Part shown: piece after piece, positions 16,252 through 24,428 of the stretch | Position numbering within the stretch: the first letter of the stretch is position 1 | How the letters are laid out: each line of letters begins with the position of its first letter | Assembly: GCF_004123195.1 (NCBI RefSeq) | Contig: NZ_SDLI01000009.1 | Location: 124,001 to 188,000, forward strand | Direction: 5' to 3' | Length of the DNA stretch: 64,000 nucleotides | From: Ammoniphilus sp. CFH 90114 | GTDB taxonomy: Bacteria; Bacillota; Bacilli; Aneurinibacillales; RAOX-1 | Notes under the pieces: generated by a model | Told to the model about the DNA's origin: nothing | The model's input: only the letters and a program-made list of their open reading frames with translations | The model's database searches: none | Position numbers and translations under genes: made by a program

Positions 16252-17304
16252 TTATGAGAACTCTTTAACTTGACTGAGTATCTTCTGATAGGACACTGGG
16301 AATGTAAATTGATCCAGTTCGTTCCAGCTGACCCATCTTCCATTTTCACCAACATGGTCTTCTTCCAGCTTGAAGGAGTAGACATCCATCTGCCATTGTA
16401 GGTGGGAAAAGGTATGTTGGTGGTGGAATAAATATGCCCCTCTGACCACGTCCAATTCATGCTCTTTATGCAACTGATTCTCCAGACAGTCTAAATCACC
16501 TTCATAACTCGGGAGCTCCCATAGCCCCGCTAACAGGCCCTGTTCGGGACGCTTCCGAATAAAGAAACGATCTTCCTTGGCAATATAAGCGACCGATAAT
16601 CCAACGGGTTTCGGAGGCTTGGCTTTCCCTTTAACAGGCAAATTGGCTTGTACCCCTTCAGCTTGTGCCCTACAATGAGCTTGAACAGGACAATAACCGC
16701 ACTTAGGAGACTTCGGTGTACAGATTAGTGCCCCTAACTCCATCAGAGCTTGATTAAAGTAAGAAGGATTCTCCGTAGCAATGAGGCGACGTATCTGGGT
16801 CTCAAACAGCTTCCTAGTCTTGACTTTCTGGATATCTTCCTCAATCAGGAGCAGCCTGGATAATACTCGCATGACATTGCCGTCGACGGCTGGCTCAGGC
16901 TTACCATATGCGATGCTCAATATCGCGCCCGCTGTATATGGACCTACCCCTTTAATTTTACTAATCTCTTCTGGCGAGTCGGGAACAGATCCTCCGTATG
17001 TCGCACTAACCTCTTTTACACCAGCATGCAGGTTCCTTGCCCTAGAATAATAACCAAGTCCTTCCCAGAGCTTGAGTACCTCATCCTCCTTCGCCTCTGC
17101 TAAAACTTCTAATGTGGGAAATCGTTCCATAAAGCGATTGAAATACGGAATCACCGTATCTACTCTTGTTTGCTGTAACATGATCTCGGATACCCAAATT
17201 CTGTAGGGATCTCGATCTTGGCGCCAAGGTAGATCTCTTAAATTGCGCTCAAACCAATAAAGAAGGTCTTGTTGAAATTCTCTGATGTTAAATCCTTCTA
17301 ACAT
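16252..17304 (-). CDS. mutY: A/G-specific adenine glycosylase MutY
   Basis: A 350-residue base-excision repair enzyme that removes adenine opposite 8-oxoguanine. It has the helix-hairpin-helix (KIKGVGPYTAGAILSIAYG) with the catalytic Asp in AVDGNVMRVLSR, the C-x6-C-x2-C-x5-C iron-sulfur loop (CTPKSPKCGYCPVQAHC) and a C-terminal NUDIX-like 8-oxoG recognition domain (GLLAGLWELPS). I start at ATG 17304 with AAGGAGAT upstream; the frame to 17361 lies inside the upstream gene. The start overlaps the stop of the 98-residue gene before it. Confidence 0.96.
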   Translation of the reverse strand: MLEGFNIREFQQDLLYWFERNLRDLPWRQDRDPYRIWVSEIMLQQTRVDTVIPYFNRFMERFPTLEVLAEAKEDEVLKLWEGLGYYSRARNLHAGVKEVSATYGGSVPDSPEEISKIKGVGPYTAGAILSIAYGKPEPAVDGNVMRVLSRLLLIEEDIQKVKTRKLFETQIRRLIATENPSYFNQALMELGALICTPKSPKCGYCPVQAHCRAQAEGVQANLPVKGKAKPPKPVGLSVAYIAKEDRFFIRKRPEQGLLAGLWELPSYEGDLDCLENQLHKEHELDVVRGAYLFHHQHTFSHLQWQMDVYSFKLEEDHVGENGRWVSWNELDQFTFPVSYQKILSQVKEFS

Positions 17305-17594
17305 GTTTTCATCTCCTTGAAGGCCCACATATGAATCTTCTCTTTGCCTCCTTGTACCCAATCGTCAATCATTGGCTCTGCTTCACAGCGCAAATGCTTC
17401 AGTCGTTCATAGTCTTCTAGCGCTTCGACATCAAACATCTCAACGAATAGAGAAGGTTGATCTGTCCCTTCAAAAAATTGATAGTTTTTTACCTTCTGTT
17501 CCTCTACCATGACAGCATACACTTTTCTCATCACTTCGAGATAAGCTAAGCGATCATCAGGTTTAATTCGATACTCCATAAATATTTTAATCAT
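17298..17594 (-). CDS. Hypothetical protein, possible dimeric alpha/beta-barrel fold
   Basis: A 98-residue soluble protein translated from ATG 17594 behind AGGAGGAGG; the open frame to 17675 includes the ribosome site. The beta-alpha-beta pattern beginning IKIFMEYRIKPDD with a long central helix resembles the ABM/NIPSNAP-type ferredoxin-like barrel, but no catalytic residues stand out. It overlaps mutY by 7 bp, so the two are translationally coupled. Whether this reflects a shared function in oxidative damage is unknown. Confidence 0.72.
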   Translation of the reverse strand: MIKIFMEYRIKPDDRLAYLEVMRKVYAVMVEEQKVKNYQFFEGTDQPSLFVEMFDVEALEDYERLKHLRCEAEPMIDDWVQGGKEKIHMWAFKEMKTC

Positions 17595-17631
17595 TAATCT
17601 TCCTCCTCCTAAAAGTAAAGGATGATAAATA

Positions 17632-17669
17632 CAAAAAGTGACACCCCTTAAGCAGGAGGGCATCACTTC
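17632..17669 (-). terminator. Rho-independent terminator
   Basis: On the minus strand AAGTGATGCCC pairs with GGGGTGTCACTT and is followed by TTTTG. It lies just after the small membrane gene at 17683 and before the 98-residue gene, so mutY's operon has its own promoter. Confidence 0.8.
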
Positions 17670-17682
17670 ATTCAATCGTATA

Positions 17683-17859
17683 CTATGGTCCTTTTTTCGA
17701 GCGCCACTTGGTAATCATGTTATCCACCAGCAAACCGATCCCCGCTCCGTAGAACGGGGCGGCTGCCCTTGTTCCAAAGCTTAACTCTTGGAGCAAAATG
17801 GTTACTAGGACTCCAAGTATAAAGCCTATCATGGTATATCTTAAGTTATTTCTCTTCAT
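17683..17859 (-). CDS. Small two-pass membrane protein
   Basis: A 58-residue protein with two hydrophobic stretches (about residues 7-25 and 34-50) and a basic C-terminus. I chose ATG 17859 because AAGGTG is 6 bp upstream; the GTG at 17868 overlaps that site. It follows the UPF0154 gene by 20 bp. I do not recognise the family. Confidence 0.62.
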   Translation of the reverse strand: MKRNNLRYTMIGFILGVLVTILLQELSFGTRAAAPFYGAGIGLLVDNMITKWRSKKGP

Positions 17860-17879
17860 GTATGGCACCTTAAAGTTAA

Positions 17880-18107
17880 TTATTTCATTTTGAAATTCTT
17901 ATTTTTTTGCATACCCTTCATGGCTTTAGCCGCCTGATTGATTTGCTTTGCATTTAAGTTCATTCCCATGGACTTCGCCATAGCTTGAAGCTGCTTCTCA
18001 TCCATCTGCATGTTGGTCATCTGGTGCTTCAAGTAGTAGACTCCTCCGAAGAAACCACCAACTAACCCCAATATGAGGGTAAGGATGGGGATGATGTAGT
18101 TCCACAT
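17880..18107 (-). CDS. UPF0154 (YneF-type) membrane protein
   Basis: A 75-residue protein with one N-terminal membrane helix (IIPILTLILGLVGGFFGGVY) followed by a charged, methionine-rich cytoplasmic tail (KQLQAMAKSMGMNLNAKQIN), the UPF0154 pattern of Firmicutes. The ATG at 18107 has GGAAAGGG upstream; the frame to 18128 would begin with TTG without a ribosome site. Function is unknown. Confidence 0.82.
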   Translation of the reverse strand: MWNYIIPILTLILGLVGGFFGGVYYLKHQMTNMQMDEKQLQAMAKSMGMNLNAKQINQAAKAMKGMQKNKNFKMK

Positions 18108-18195
18108 AGCTTTTTCGACCCTTTCCAAGTAAGATCCTGCTCTTGTTCTTCTCCTTATTCTATCACAAGTTGAACATTCGTATCACGAATTTGCA

Positions 18196-19557
18196 TTAAG
18201 GCAATACCTTCCCTGGATTAAGAATATGATTAGGATCTAGCATTTGCTTCATTTGTTTCATGACGTCAAGTGCTTCTCCATGTTCTTTTCGTTGATATTT
18301 TCGCTTCCCTATTCCCACTCCATGTTCTCCCGTACAAGTGCCTCCTCTTTCTAAGGCATGCTCAACAATCCCTGCATTCACCTTCTCCGCTCGTTCAACC
18401 TCATGAGGGTTTGAGGCATCAATGAGAACTAAGGTATGAAAGTTCCCGTCTCCAATATGACCGACAACACAACCATCTAAACCCGATTGATCAATAAGTT
18501 CTCCGGCATGGGTAACAGACTCCGTTAGCGCAGATAAAGGAACACAGACATCCGTCAACATCATTTTCTTACCTGGATTGCCATGGCTATAAGCATAGGC
18601 TAAATTATGACGAGCTTCCCATAGCTGGGCCCTTCTTAACGAATCGGTTTCAAAAACAAACTCTTCACAGTCTTGTTCCAACGCTAATCCCTCAGCGAAT
18701 TCAGCATCCTGCTTCAGACCAGCCTCATTCCCATGGAACTCAAGGAACAAGGTAGGTTTTTCTGGGTAATCCGTGCCACTATGTTTATTAGCTTGGCGAA
18801 TAGACCGTGCATCTACTAATTCAATACGAGCTACTGGAATACCAGCCGATAGAATAGAAACAGCCGCATCCACAGCTTGACCAATACTAGGAAAAGCAGC
18901 CCTTGCTGCCATAATCACTTCTGGGATTCCATAAACCCGTAAGGTAAGCTCCGTAAATACGCCCAAAGTACCTTCAGACCCTACAAACAACCCATTCAAA
19001 TGATAGCCCGAAGAAGACTTAGCTGACATTCCTCCCGTCCGAATCATCCTTCCATCAGCTAGTACGACTTCTAAATCACGAACCTGATCACGCATCACAC
19101 CATATCTTACAGAAGTTGTTCCGCTCGCATTCGTTGCAGCCATACCTCCTAGCGTCGCATCCGCACCTGGATCCACTGTGAAGAACAATCCATGCTTCTT
19201 CAACTCCTTATTCAGCTGATTGCGAGTTACACCTGGCTGAACTCGAACGAGAAAATCATAAGGGCGCACTTCAATAATTTGGTTCATCAGCTGAAAGTCC
19301 ATAGAGATTCCGCCCTCATAAGGGATAACGGCTCCCTCTAAGCTCGATCCTACTCCAAAGGGTACAACAGGGATATGATTCAGACTTGCGTATTGAAGGA
19401 TGCGACTTACTTCTACAGCACTCTTAGGAAATACAACTACATCCGGTAAGTGAGGAGGATGAAGGGATTCATCTCTTCCATGCTGTTCTAAAACGGTTGG
19501 ATTAATGGTCACTTGCCCTTCGGTCAATATGGCTCTTAACTCTTCTAATATCTTCAT
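18196..19557 (-). CDS. FAD-linked D-lactate dehydrogenase (cytochrome)-type oxidoreductase
   Basis: A 453-residue flavoprotein of the GlcD/DLD family. The FAD-binding PCMH domain spans about residues 35-215 (VPFGVGSSLEGAVIP and PGADATLGGMAATNASGT) and the C-terminal cap domain about 215-453 with HIGDGNFH and GTCTGEHGVG motifs. The pattern is closer to D-lactate dehydrogenase (cytochrome) than to glycolate oxidase GlcD, and no GlcE or iron-sulfur GlcF partner is next to it. It likely oxidises D-lactate or a related 2-hydroxy acid and passes electrons to the respiratory chain. It is transcribed alone. Confidence 0.88.
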   Translation of the reverse strand: MKILEELRAILTEGQVTINPTVLEQHGRDESLHPPHLPDVVVFPKSAVEVSRILQYASLNHIPVVPFGVGSSLEGAVIPYEGGISMDFQLMNQIIEVRPYDFLVRVQPGVTRNQLNKELKKHGLFFTVDPGADATLGGMAATNASGTTSVRYGVMRDQVRDLEVVLADGRMIRTGGMSAKSSSGYHLNGLFVGSEGTLGVFTELTLRVYGIPEVIMAARAAFPSIGQAVDAAVSILSAGIPVARIELVDARSIRQANKHSGTDYPEKPTLFLEFHGNEAGLKQDAEFAEGLALEQDCEEFVFETDSLRRAQLWEARHNLAYAYSHGNPGKKMMLTDVCVPLSALTESVTHAGELIDQSGLDGCVVGHIGDGNFHTLVLIDASNPHEVERAEKVNAGIVEHALERGGTCTGEHGVGIGKRKYQRKEHGEALDVMKQMKQMLDPNHILNPGKVLP

Positions 19558-19714
19558 CGTTTATCTCCTACACCTCTCCCTATTCACATTGATGCTTTTG
19601 TACTTATCATACCACTTCCTCCCTCATCTGGGCAGGCTCATTATTCAGATGATTTAGTCAGTATAATAGAGTAAAATGAGAATATTGAAACCTAGCTAAC
19701 GGAGGAATTTTAAG

Positions 19715-20221
19715 ATGTTGCGCATCGCAGTCGGTAGTCAGAATCCAGCGAAATTAGAAGCTGTTAGGAACGCTTATCACATCATGGGACGTTCGATCGA
19801 GCTGGTCGGACTCGAAGTTCCCTCTGGCGTGTCCAGCCAACCAAAGTCAGATGAAGAAACAATACATGGGGCGCTCAATCGAGCTAGAGCAGCATTACTT
19901 GAAACAAACTCGGACTATGGGATTGGACTAGAAGGGGGAATTGCTGAGACTCCCTATGGGATGTTTCTATGTAATTGGGGAGCCATTGCTTCACGTAGTG
20001 GAGAATACGGGGTAGCAGGTGGATTGCGCATCTTATTGCCCGAGGAGGTCGCCATTGGGATTCGCCAAGGAAAAGAGCTTGGGGATGTCATTGATGAGTG
20101 GGCCGGAGGTAAGGACATCAAGAAAAAGGAGGGAACCATTGGGATCTTGACTCAAAATCATATTACTAGAAGCAAAATGTTCCAGGACGTGGTGATGTGT
20201 GCTTTTTCAAAGTTTTTATGA
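19715..20221 (+). CDS. Inosine/xanthosine triphosphatase, DUF84 (YjjX-type)
   Basis: A 168-residue NTPase of the DUF84 family, with GSQNPAKLEAV at the N-terminus and the GIGLEGGI acidic motif mid-protein. Such enzymes hydrolyse deaminated purine nucleotides (ITP, XTP) and keep them out of nucleic acids. Length is normal. GGAGGAATTTTAAG precedes the ATG. It is convergent with the ger operon and separated from it by a hairpin terminator. Confidence 0.88.
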   Translation: MLRIAVGSQNPAKLEAVRNAYHIMGRSIELVGLEVPSGVSSQPKSDEETIHGALNRARAALLETNSDYGIGLEGGIAETPYGMFLCNWGAIASRSGEYGVAGGLRILLPEEVAIGIRQGKELGDVIDEWAGGKDIKKKEGTIGILTQNHITRSKMFQDVVMCAFSKFL

Positions 20222-20222
20222 A

Positions 20223-20260
20223 GAAAAGCCGTCTACCTCTCTATCGGAGATAAACGGCTT
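20223..20260. terminator. Hairpin between convergent genes
   Basis: AAAGCCGT and ACGGCTTT form an 8-bp stem around a 20-nt region that contains a smaller internal hairpin. T content after the stem is modest on both strands. It probably terminates both the NTPase gene and the ger operon. Confidence 0.6.
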
Positions 20261-20264
20261 TCCC

Positions 20265-20426
20265 CTACTCCTCCCCCTGGCCTTTTTTCCACGGAGGATC
20301 GGCATACTTGTGAAGCGTCTGATTGATGTAATAAACAGCCATTGGAATAGCTGCAGATAAAAAGGCACAAATCCACAACCCCCCTGGTGGTACATAGCCG
20401 ATAAAACGCTCCAGCATCTCATTCAT
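20265..20426 (-). CDS. Small membrane protein at the end of the ger operon
   Basis: A 53-residue protein translated from ATG 20426 to TAG 20265. It begins MNEMLERFIGYVPPGGLWIC and has one hydrophobic helix (about residues 15-34) with a charged C-terminus. AAGGTGGG, lying in the last codons of the gerC-type gene, is its ribosome site, so it is coupled to the operon. Some Bacillus germinant receptor operons carry a small fourth gene (D subunit) of about this kind, usually two-pass. I infer that role from position; there is no strong sequence match. Confidence 0.7.
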   Translation of the reverse strand: MNEMLERFIGYVPPGGLWICAFLSAAIPMAVYYINQTLHKYADPPWKKGQGEE

Positions 20427-20430
20427 ATTT

Positions 20431-21633
20431 TTACCCACCTTGCATCGGTTCAGATTTATAGATTACACCTGAATTTCTGACAATCACTTTTGCTTCAAGT
20501 TGAATAGTACTTTTCGAGAAGTAATGTTTCCCAGTATCCCAGTCATCTTTTAAGACAGCCCATACATCGGGATGGTAATCATGTAGGTATTCCCCTAGTC
20601 TCATCGCGTCGACTTTGAATTCCTTTTGCAGCTTGTTTGCTGCCCGATAGGCTATTCTTAAGGTTTCCTCTTGAACCCTCTCTTCAACCTTTTTGACCAC
20701 TTTTGGATCTTGCCAATCGACGGTTTCCATAGAATCGGGAATCATCCCTTCTGTCTCAATGGTAATGGTAAATTTGATATTTTCTTTGTTTGAGACGTCG
20801 GCGTCTATTGAACTGCTTTTCCCACGGTATTCATAAACAACCAGGCTATCCCCCAGTTCAATTTTTTCGACGCCTCCTTCCACTTCACCTAGTATGCAGT
20901 TGAGGCCGATCGTCTCTTCCTCCCCCAGCCAACCTACCATCTTATTCTCTCTCCCTTGTATAACTGCGGTTCCGGCAATTTTCACTTCATCCTTTGTGCT
21001 GATAATTCGGGGAACACCATAGCTCCTTTTGCTAAGCAGCTTGTCATGGAGATCTCCTATTCGGACTGTAGGATACATCCTCGCTGTACGATGCGTATTC
21101 TCAGCAACTGACCGAATGAACATGACGGGCAATTTTTCAATTGGTTGCTCAATATCGAGTGCGTCTCTTGCTTTTCCATCAGAGATAAACACTTTTGTAC
21201 CTCTTCGCATTTCATGATCCCGAAGAAACAAGTCAATTGCATCAGCAAAGGCTCCTTTTTTTGCTGCTTCATCTGAAACAATAAGTACTTTAATATGTGA
21301 AAAATTAGCTGTCCGGCTAGTCCGAGTAGCTAACTGTCGAACAGCCTCCATCATTGTTTCTGATTCTGTTGAAAGGTTTAGGAAGGGCTTTGCAGTTCCC
21401 CCTCCCTCTGTTTTTAAGGCTTCCGGTATTACAAATTGAAACGTGACCACAAATCGTTCCTTTCCCTTAGGCCTCTCTGCCGATTCCATACTTTGATCAT
21501 CTTTTTCACTTTCTGCCAGATCAATCGCCACCCCGATAACAAAACCTCTCTCTTCTATTTCAACTCGATCCCAGCATCCTGTGATAACGACAGACAAGCA
21601 AATCATCATCCACCCTATCACAACCCTACGCAT
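20431..21633 (-). CDS. Spore germination receptor lipoprotein, Ger(x)C family
   Basis: A 400-residue GerC-family protein. The N-terminus is a lipoprotein signal with lipobox VITGC, followed by the family-typical WDRVEIEERGFVIGVAID stretch and the characteristic IPEALKTEGG, HIKVLIVSDE and MRRGTKVFISDG segments. C subunits anchor on the outer face of the spore inner membrane and form a receptor with A and B. The start overlaps the end of the gerB-type gene by 8 bp. The germinant is unknown. Confidence 0.93.
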   Translation of the reverse strand: MRRVVIGWMMICLSVVITGCWDRVEIEERGFVIGVAIDLAESEKDDQSMESAERPKGKERFVVTFQFVIPEALKTEGGGTAKPFLNLSTESETMMEAVRQLATRTSRTANFSHIKVLIVSDEAAKKGAFADAIDLFLRDHEMRRGTKVFISDGKARDALDIEQPIEKLPVMFIRSVAENTHRTARMYPTVRIGDLHDKLLSKRSYGVPRIISTKDEVKIAGTAVIQGRENKMVGWLGEEETIGLNCILGEVEGGVEKIELGDSLVVYEYRGKSSSIDADVSNKENIKFTITIETEGMIPDSMETVDWQDPKVVKKVEERVQEETLRIAYRAANKLQKEFKVDAMRLGEYLHDYHPDVWAVLKDDWDTGKHYFSKSTIQLEAKVIVRNSGVIYKSEPMQGG

Positions 21634-22732
21634 GCCCCTTCACCCCTCTAACCTTTGCTAGAATTAACAATAGCGTTGGAATAAAGACCGCCAAACCAAT
21701 GCCGGAATAACTAATGAAATTCCCTAGATTTGTTACCGAAATTTGATTTTCTGGAAACATCCCAATCATATAAATAACTGGACTAAGAATGAAAACAAAC
21801 GTCACTTTCTTCACCTTAGGCCATATGAATTTAAGACACATCACCGTAATATCCAAGGCCATCGCTGAAGTGCTGAATAGAGCCATTATCCAAATCGTAA
21901 AAAAAATGGATTCAAACCGTTCAAAAAATTGCCCAGGCACCTCTACTTCCTTAGCTAATTCAATGGTTGGATACACCATTTGGGCTGTTGACTGCGGTCC
22001 GAAGACCCCAATGACAATGAAGTAAACTACCAGATACAATAAGATGGGAATTGAAACACCTAAGATCGCTGCTTTTGGTGCTTTTTGTGGCTGATTGGAT
22101 AAAGCAACATAGAACAATAAAACTTCAAAACCAAGAAAAGTAAAGCTTGTTTCTCTTGTAGCTTCAAGATATCCCTTCCAATCGCTCGTAAAAAAGGGCC
22201 TTAAGTTATCGAACTCAAAAAAGTTAAGGTTCATCAAAACTACTGCGGTGGCTATGAATAATACGATCGGCATAAACATTAAATTTATTCTAAGAATGCC
22301 CACTCTTGAACCTGACACAGCGTAAACAACCACAAGCAGGAATACCAGACCAAGAGCTTCAACAGGTGTTTGGTCAAACAAGTAAATTTTAGAAATATTA
22401 GCTACGACACGCATCTCATAGGCTGTAAAAAATAGAAAGTGAAACCCAAAAAGCAAAGTAAGGATGATAGCTCCTGGCCTGGTAACAAGTAGAGTGGCAT
22501 ACTCCAGAAATGCCTTACGCGGAAAACGCGAAGCAAGCTTGGCGCAAACCCAAGCAAATAACATCGCTATGCCTCCTCCTAGGATTATGGACAGCCAGCC
22601 ATCCAATCCCATCGTCACTTTCGCAATTCCTCTTGGTAAAGTCAAGATGCCGGCTCCTATGATCATGGCCGTTACAGAAATCATTATCTCTTTATTACTG
22701 ACCTCTTCATCCCCATATTCAAAGGATTTCAC
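21626..22732 (-). CDS. Spore germination receptor permease subunit, GerB family
   Basis: A 368-residue protein with about ten membrane segments and APC-superfamily character (TAMIIGAGILTLPRGIA at the N-terminus), the standard size of GerAB-like proteins. This subunit is thought to bind the amino-acid germinant in the membrane. It overlaps gerA-type by 4 bp and gerC-type by 8 bp, so all three are coupled. Confidence 0.93.
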   Translation of the reverse strand: MKSFEYGDEEVSNKEIMISVTAMIIGAGILTLPRGIAKVTMGLDGWLSIILGGGIAMLFAWVCAKLASRFPRKAFLEYATLLVTRPGAIILTLLFGFHFLFFTAYEMRVVANISKIYLFDQTPVEALGLVFLLVVVYAVSGSRVGILRINLMFMPIVLFIATAVVLMNLNFFEFDNLRPFFTSDWKGYLEATRETSFTFLGFEVLLFYVALSNQPQKAPKAAILGVSIPILLYLVVYFIVIGVFGPQSTAQMVYPTIELAKEVEVPGQFFERFESIFFTIWIMALFSTSAMALDITVMCLKFIWPKVKKVTFVFILSPVIYMIGMFPENQISVTNLGNFISYSGIGLAVFIPTLLLILAKVRGVKGHA

Positions 22733-24300
22733 TTTTTTCTCCCCCCTTGGTACATCCGGTCTTTATCCTCCGTTTGAAGCATCTGTGGCCTTTTGCCCAG
22801 CATAGTTAGCGGCGCTCTAATCACTAAGTCCTTCCAATCATTTAAAAAGTTTGGTGCAAAAGGAGTTGAATACGGAATACCGAAGCTTTTCAAGTTGGCA
22901 ATGTGAATGTTGATCATGATATAGCATAAGATGACTCCATATAGACCAAATATCGAAGCCGCAAGCACAATCGGAAAGCGAAGCATACGAAGAGCGATGG
23001 CTGAGCTATAAGCCGGCATGGCAAAGGACGAAATAGCGGTGACCGCCACGACAATGACCATGACCGGACTGACAATCCCAGCAGATACAGCCGCCTCTCC
23101 TATGACCAAGCCACCAACGATGCCAATCGTCTGGCCAATTGGTTTAGGGAGGCGTATCCCTGCTTCTCGAAGCAACTCTAGCGTAACTTCCATAATAATT
23201 GCCTCTACGACAGCGGGAAACGGAACTCCTTCTCGCGTGCCAGCGATGGAAAAAGCAAGCTTGGAAGGAATCATACCCGGGTGATACGAAACAAGTGCAA
23301 CATATAAAGCTGGAAGAAAGGTAGCCAAAAAAGCTGCGCCGTATCTTAACACACGGAGCAAGGTTCCAATTAGCCAACGTTCATAATGATCTTCAGGCGA
23401 CTGCATGCTGGAAGCGAGCGTCATCGGCATCACCAAAGCAAAAGGAGAACCATCCAAAATTAAAGCTATTCTGCCTTGTACGATACCCGCGGCAACCTTA
23501 TCTGGCCTCTCGGTATGCTGTATCTGGGGGAAAGGGGAAAGAAAGCTGTCTTCAATCCACTGCTCAATATACCCAGACTCTGGAACATCGTCCAAGTCTA
23601 TGGATTGAATGCGACGGCGAGCCTCCTTTACTAGGGCAGGATTTACGATTCCGTCGACATAGCAGAGCACGAGCGTTTTTTTGGATCGCCTTCCCACTTT
23701 AAAAGACTCGAATCGCAAATTGGGGTCTCGAAGATGCCTCCGGATATGAGCTGTGTTCGTACGCAGATTTTCAGTAAAGCCATCCCTTGGTCCCCGAACC
23801 AACGCTTCAGTAACCGGTTCCTCTACTCCTCGGCTTGCCCAGCCTTTACCTCCTACAATAAGAACCTCAGCAGTACCATCCACAAATAGAACCGTGTCAC
23901 CTGACAGTATGGCGTACATCACATCATCCAGCGTCGACGCTTTTGTGATTTCCCCAACAGAAACGACGGCGTTTTCCAGCTCTTGCAGGATCTTTGATGC
24001 AGATAGAGAAATGGGGTTATCCAACTGAGTCACTTGGAGCTGAATATTTCTTATGATTTTATCGTTTATTAAGTCTTTATCTACTAACCCATCAATACAT
24101 ATGACCGCACAGGCATGGTTAGTGTTTGCGATGGTAAATACCCTTGTGATGAGATCGTCCGGAGAGCTCATGATTTTACGAATGTTGTCTACGTTTTGTT
24201 GAACGGAAGAAAAAATGGTATTGGGAAATTCATGGGACCCATTCTTGCTATTCCTTTGCTGCTGTATTCTAGTCTTATTTCTCCTAAACAACCCGAACAT
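22729..24300 (-). CDS. Spore germination receptor subunit, GerA family
   Basis: A 523-residue GerA-family protein: a long soluble N-terminal half (about 1-290, with GPRDGFTENLRTN and ERPDKVAAGIVQGR motifs) followed by about five membrane segments (PSKLAFSIAGTREGVPFPA, RLPKPIGQTIGIVGGLVIGE). It is the first gene of this A-B-C operon. A basic, glutamine-rich N-terminal extension precedes the conserved domain. The promoter region up to 24428 is shared with the divergent glutamate-synthase-like gene. Confidence 0.94.
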   Translation of the reverse strand: MFGLFRRNKTRIQQQRNSKNGSHEFPNTIFSSVQQNVDNIRKIMSSPDDLITRVFTIANTNHACAVICIDGLVDKDLINDKIIRNIQLQVTQLDNPISLSASKILQELENAVVSVGEITKASTLDDVMYAILSGDTVLFVDGTAEVLIVGGKGWASRGVEEPVTEALVRGPRDGFTENLRTNTAHIRRHLRDPNLRFESFKVGRRSKKTLVLCYVDGIVNPALVKEARRRIQSIDLDDVPESGYIEQWIEDSFLSPFPQIQHTERPDKVAAGIVQGRIALILDGSPFALVMPMTLASSMQSPEDHYERWLIGTLLRVLRYGAAFLATFLPALYVALVSYHPGMIPSKLAFSIAGTREGVPFPAVVEAIIMEVTLELLREAGIRLPKPIGQTIGIVGGLVIGEAAVSAGIVSPVMVIVVAVTAISSFAMPAYSSAIALRMLRFPIVLAASIFGLYGVILCYIMINIHIANLKSFGIPYSTPFAPNFLNDWKDLVIRAPLTMLGKRPQMLQTEDKDRMYQGGRKK

Positions 24301-24428
24301 TGTCTTCCCACCTTTTTTCTTCCGTATTCGTATCAGATTCGCGTTCCCTTTGTTAAGGATATTTTTAGAAGAAAGATGGAAAATTATACTTGGAATTAAA
24401 ATAACCGACCAGGAAAGGCGGGAACAAA

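Noticed and set aside
20216-20422. 68-residue minus-strand frame at the end of the ger operon
   Set aside because: The 53-residue frame at 20265-20426 in another phase has the ribosome site and a membrane helix; the longer frame lacks both.
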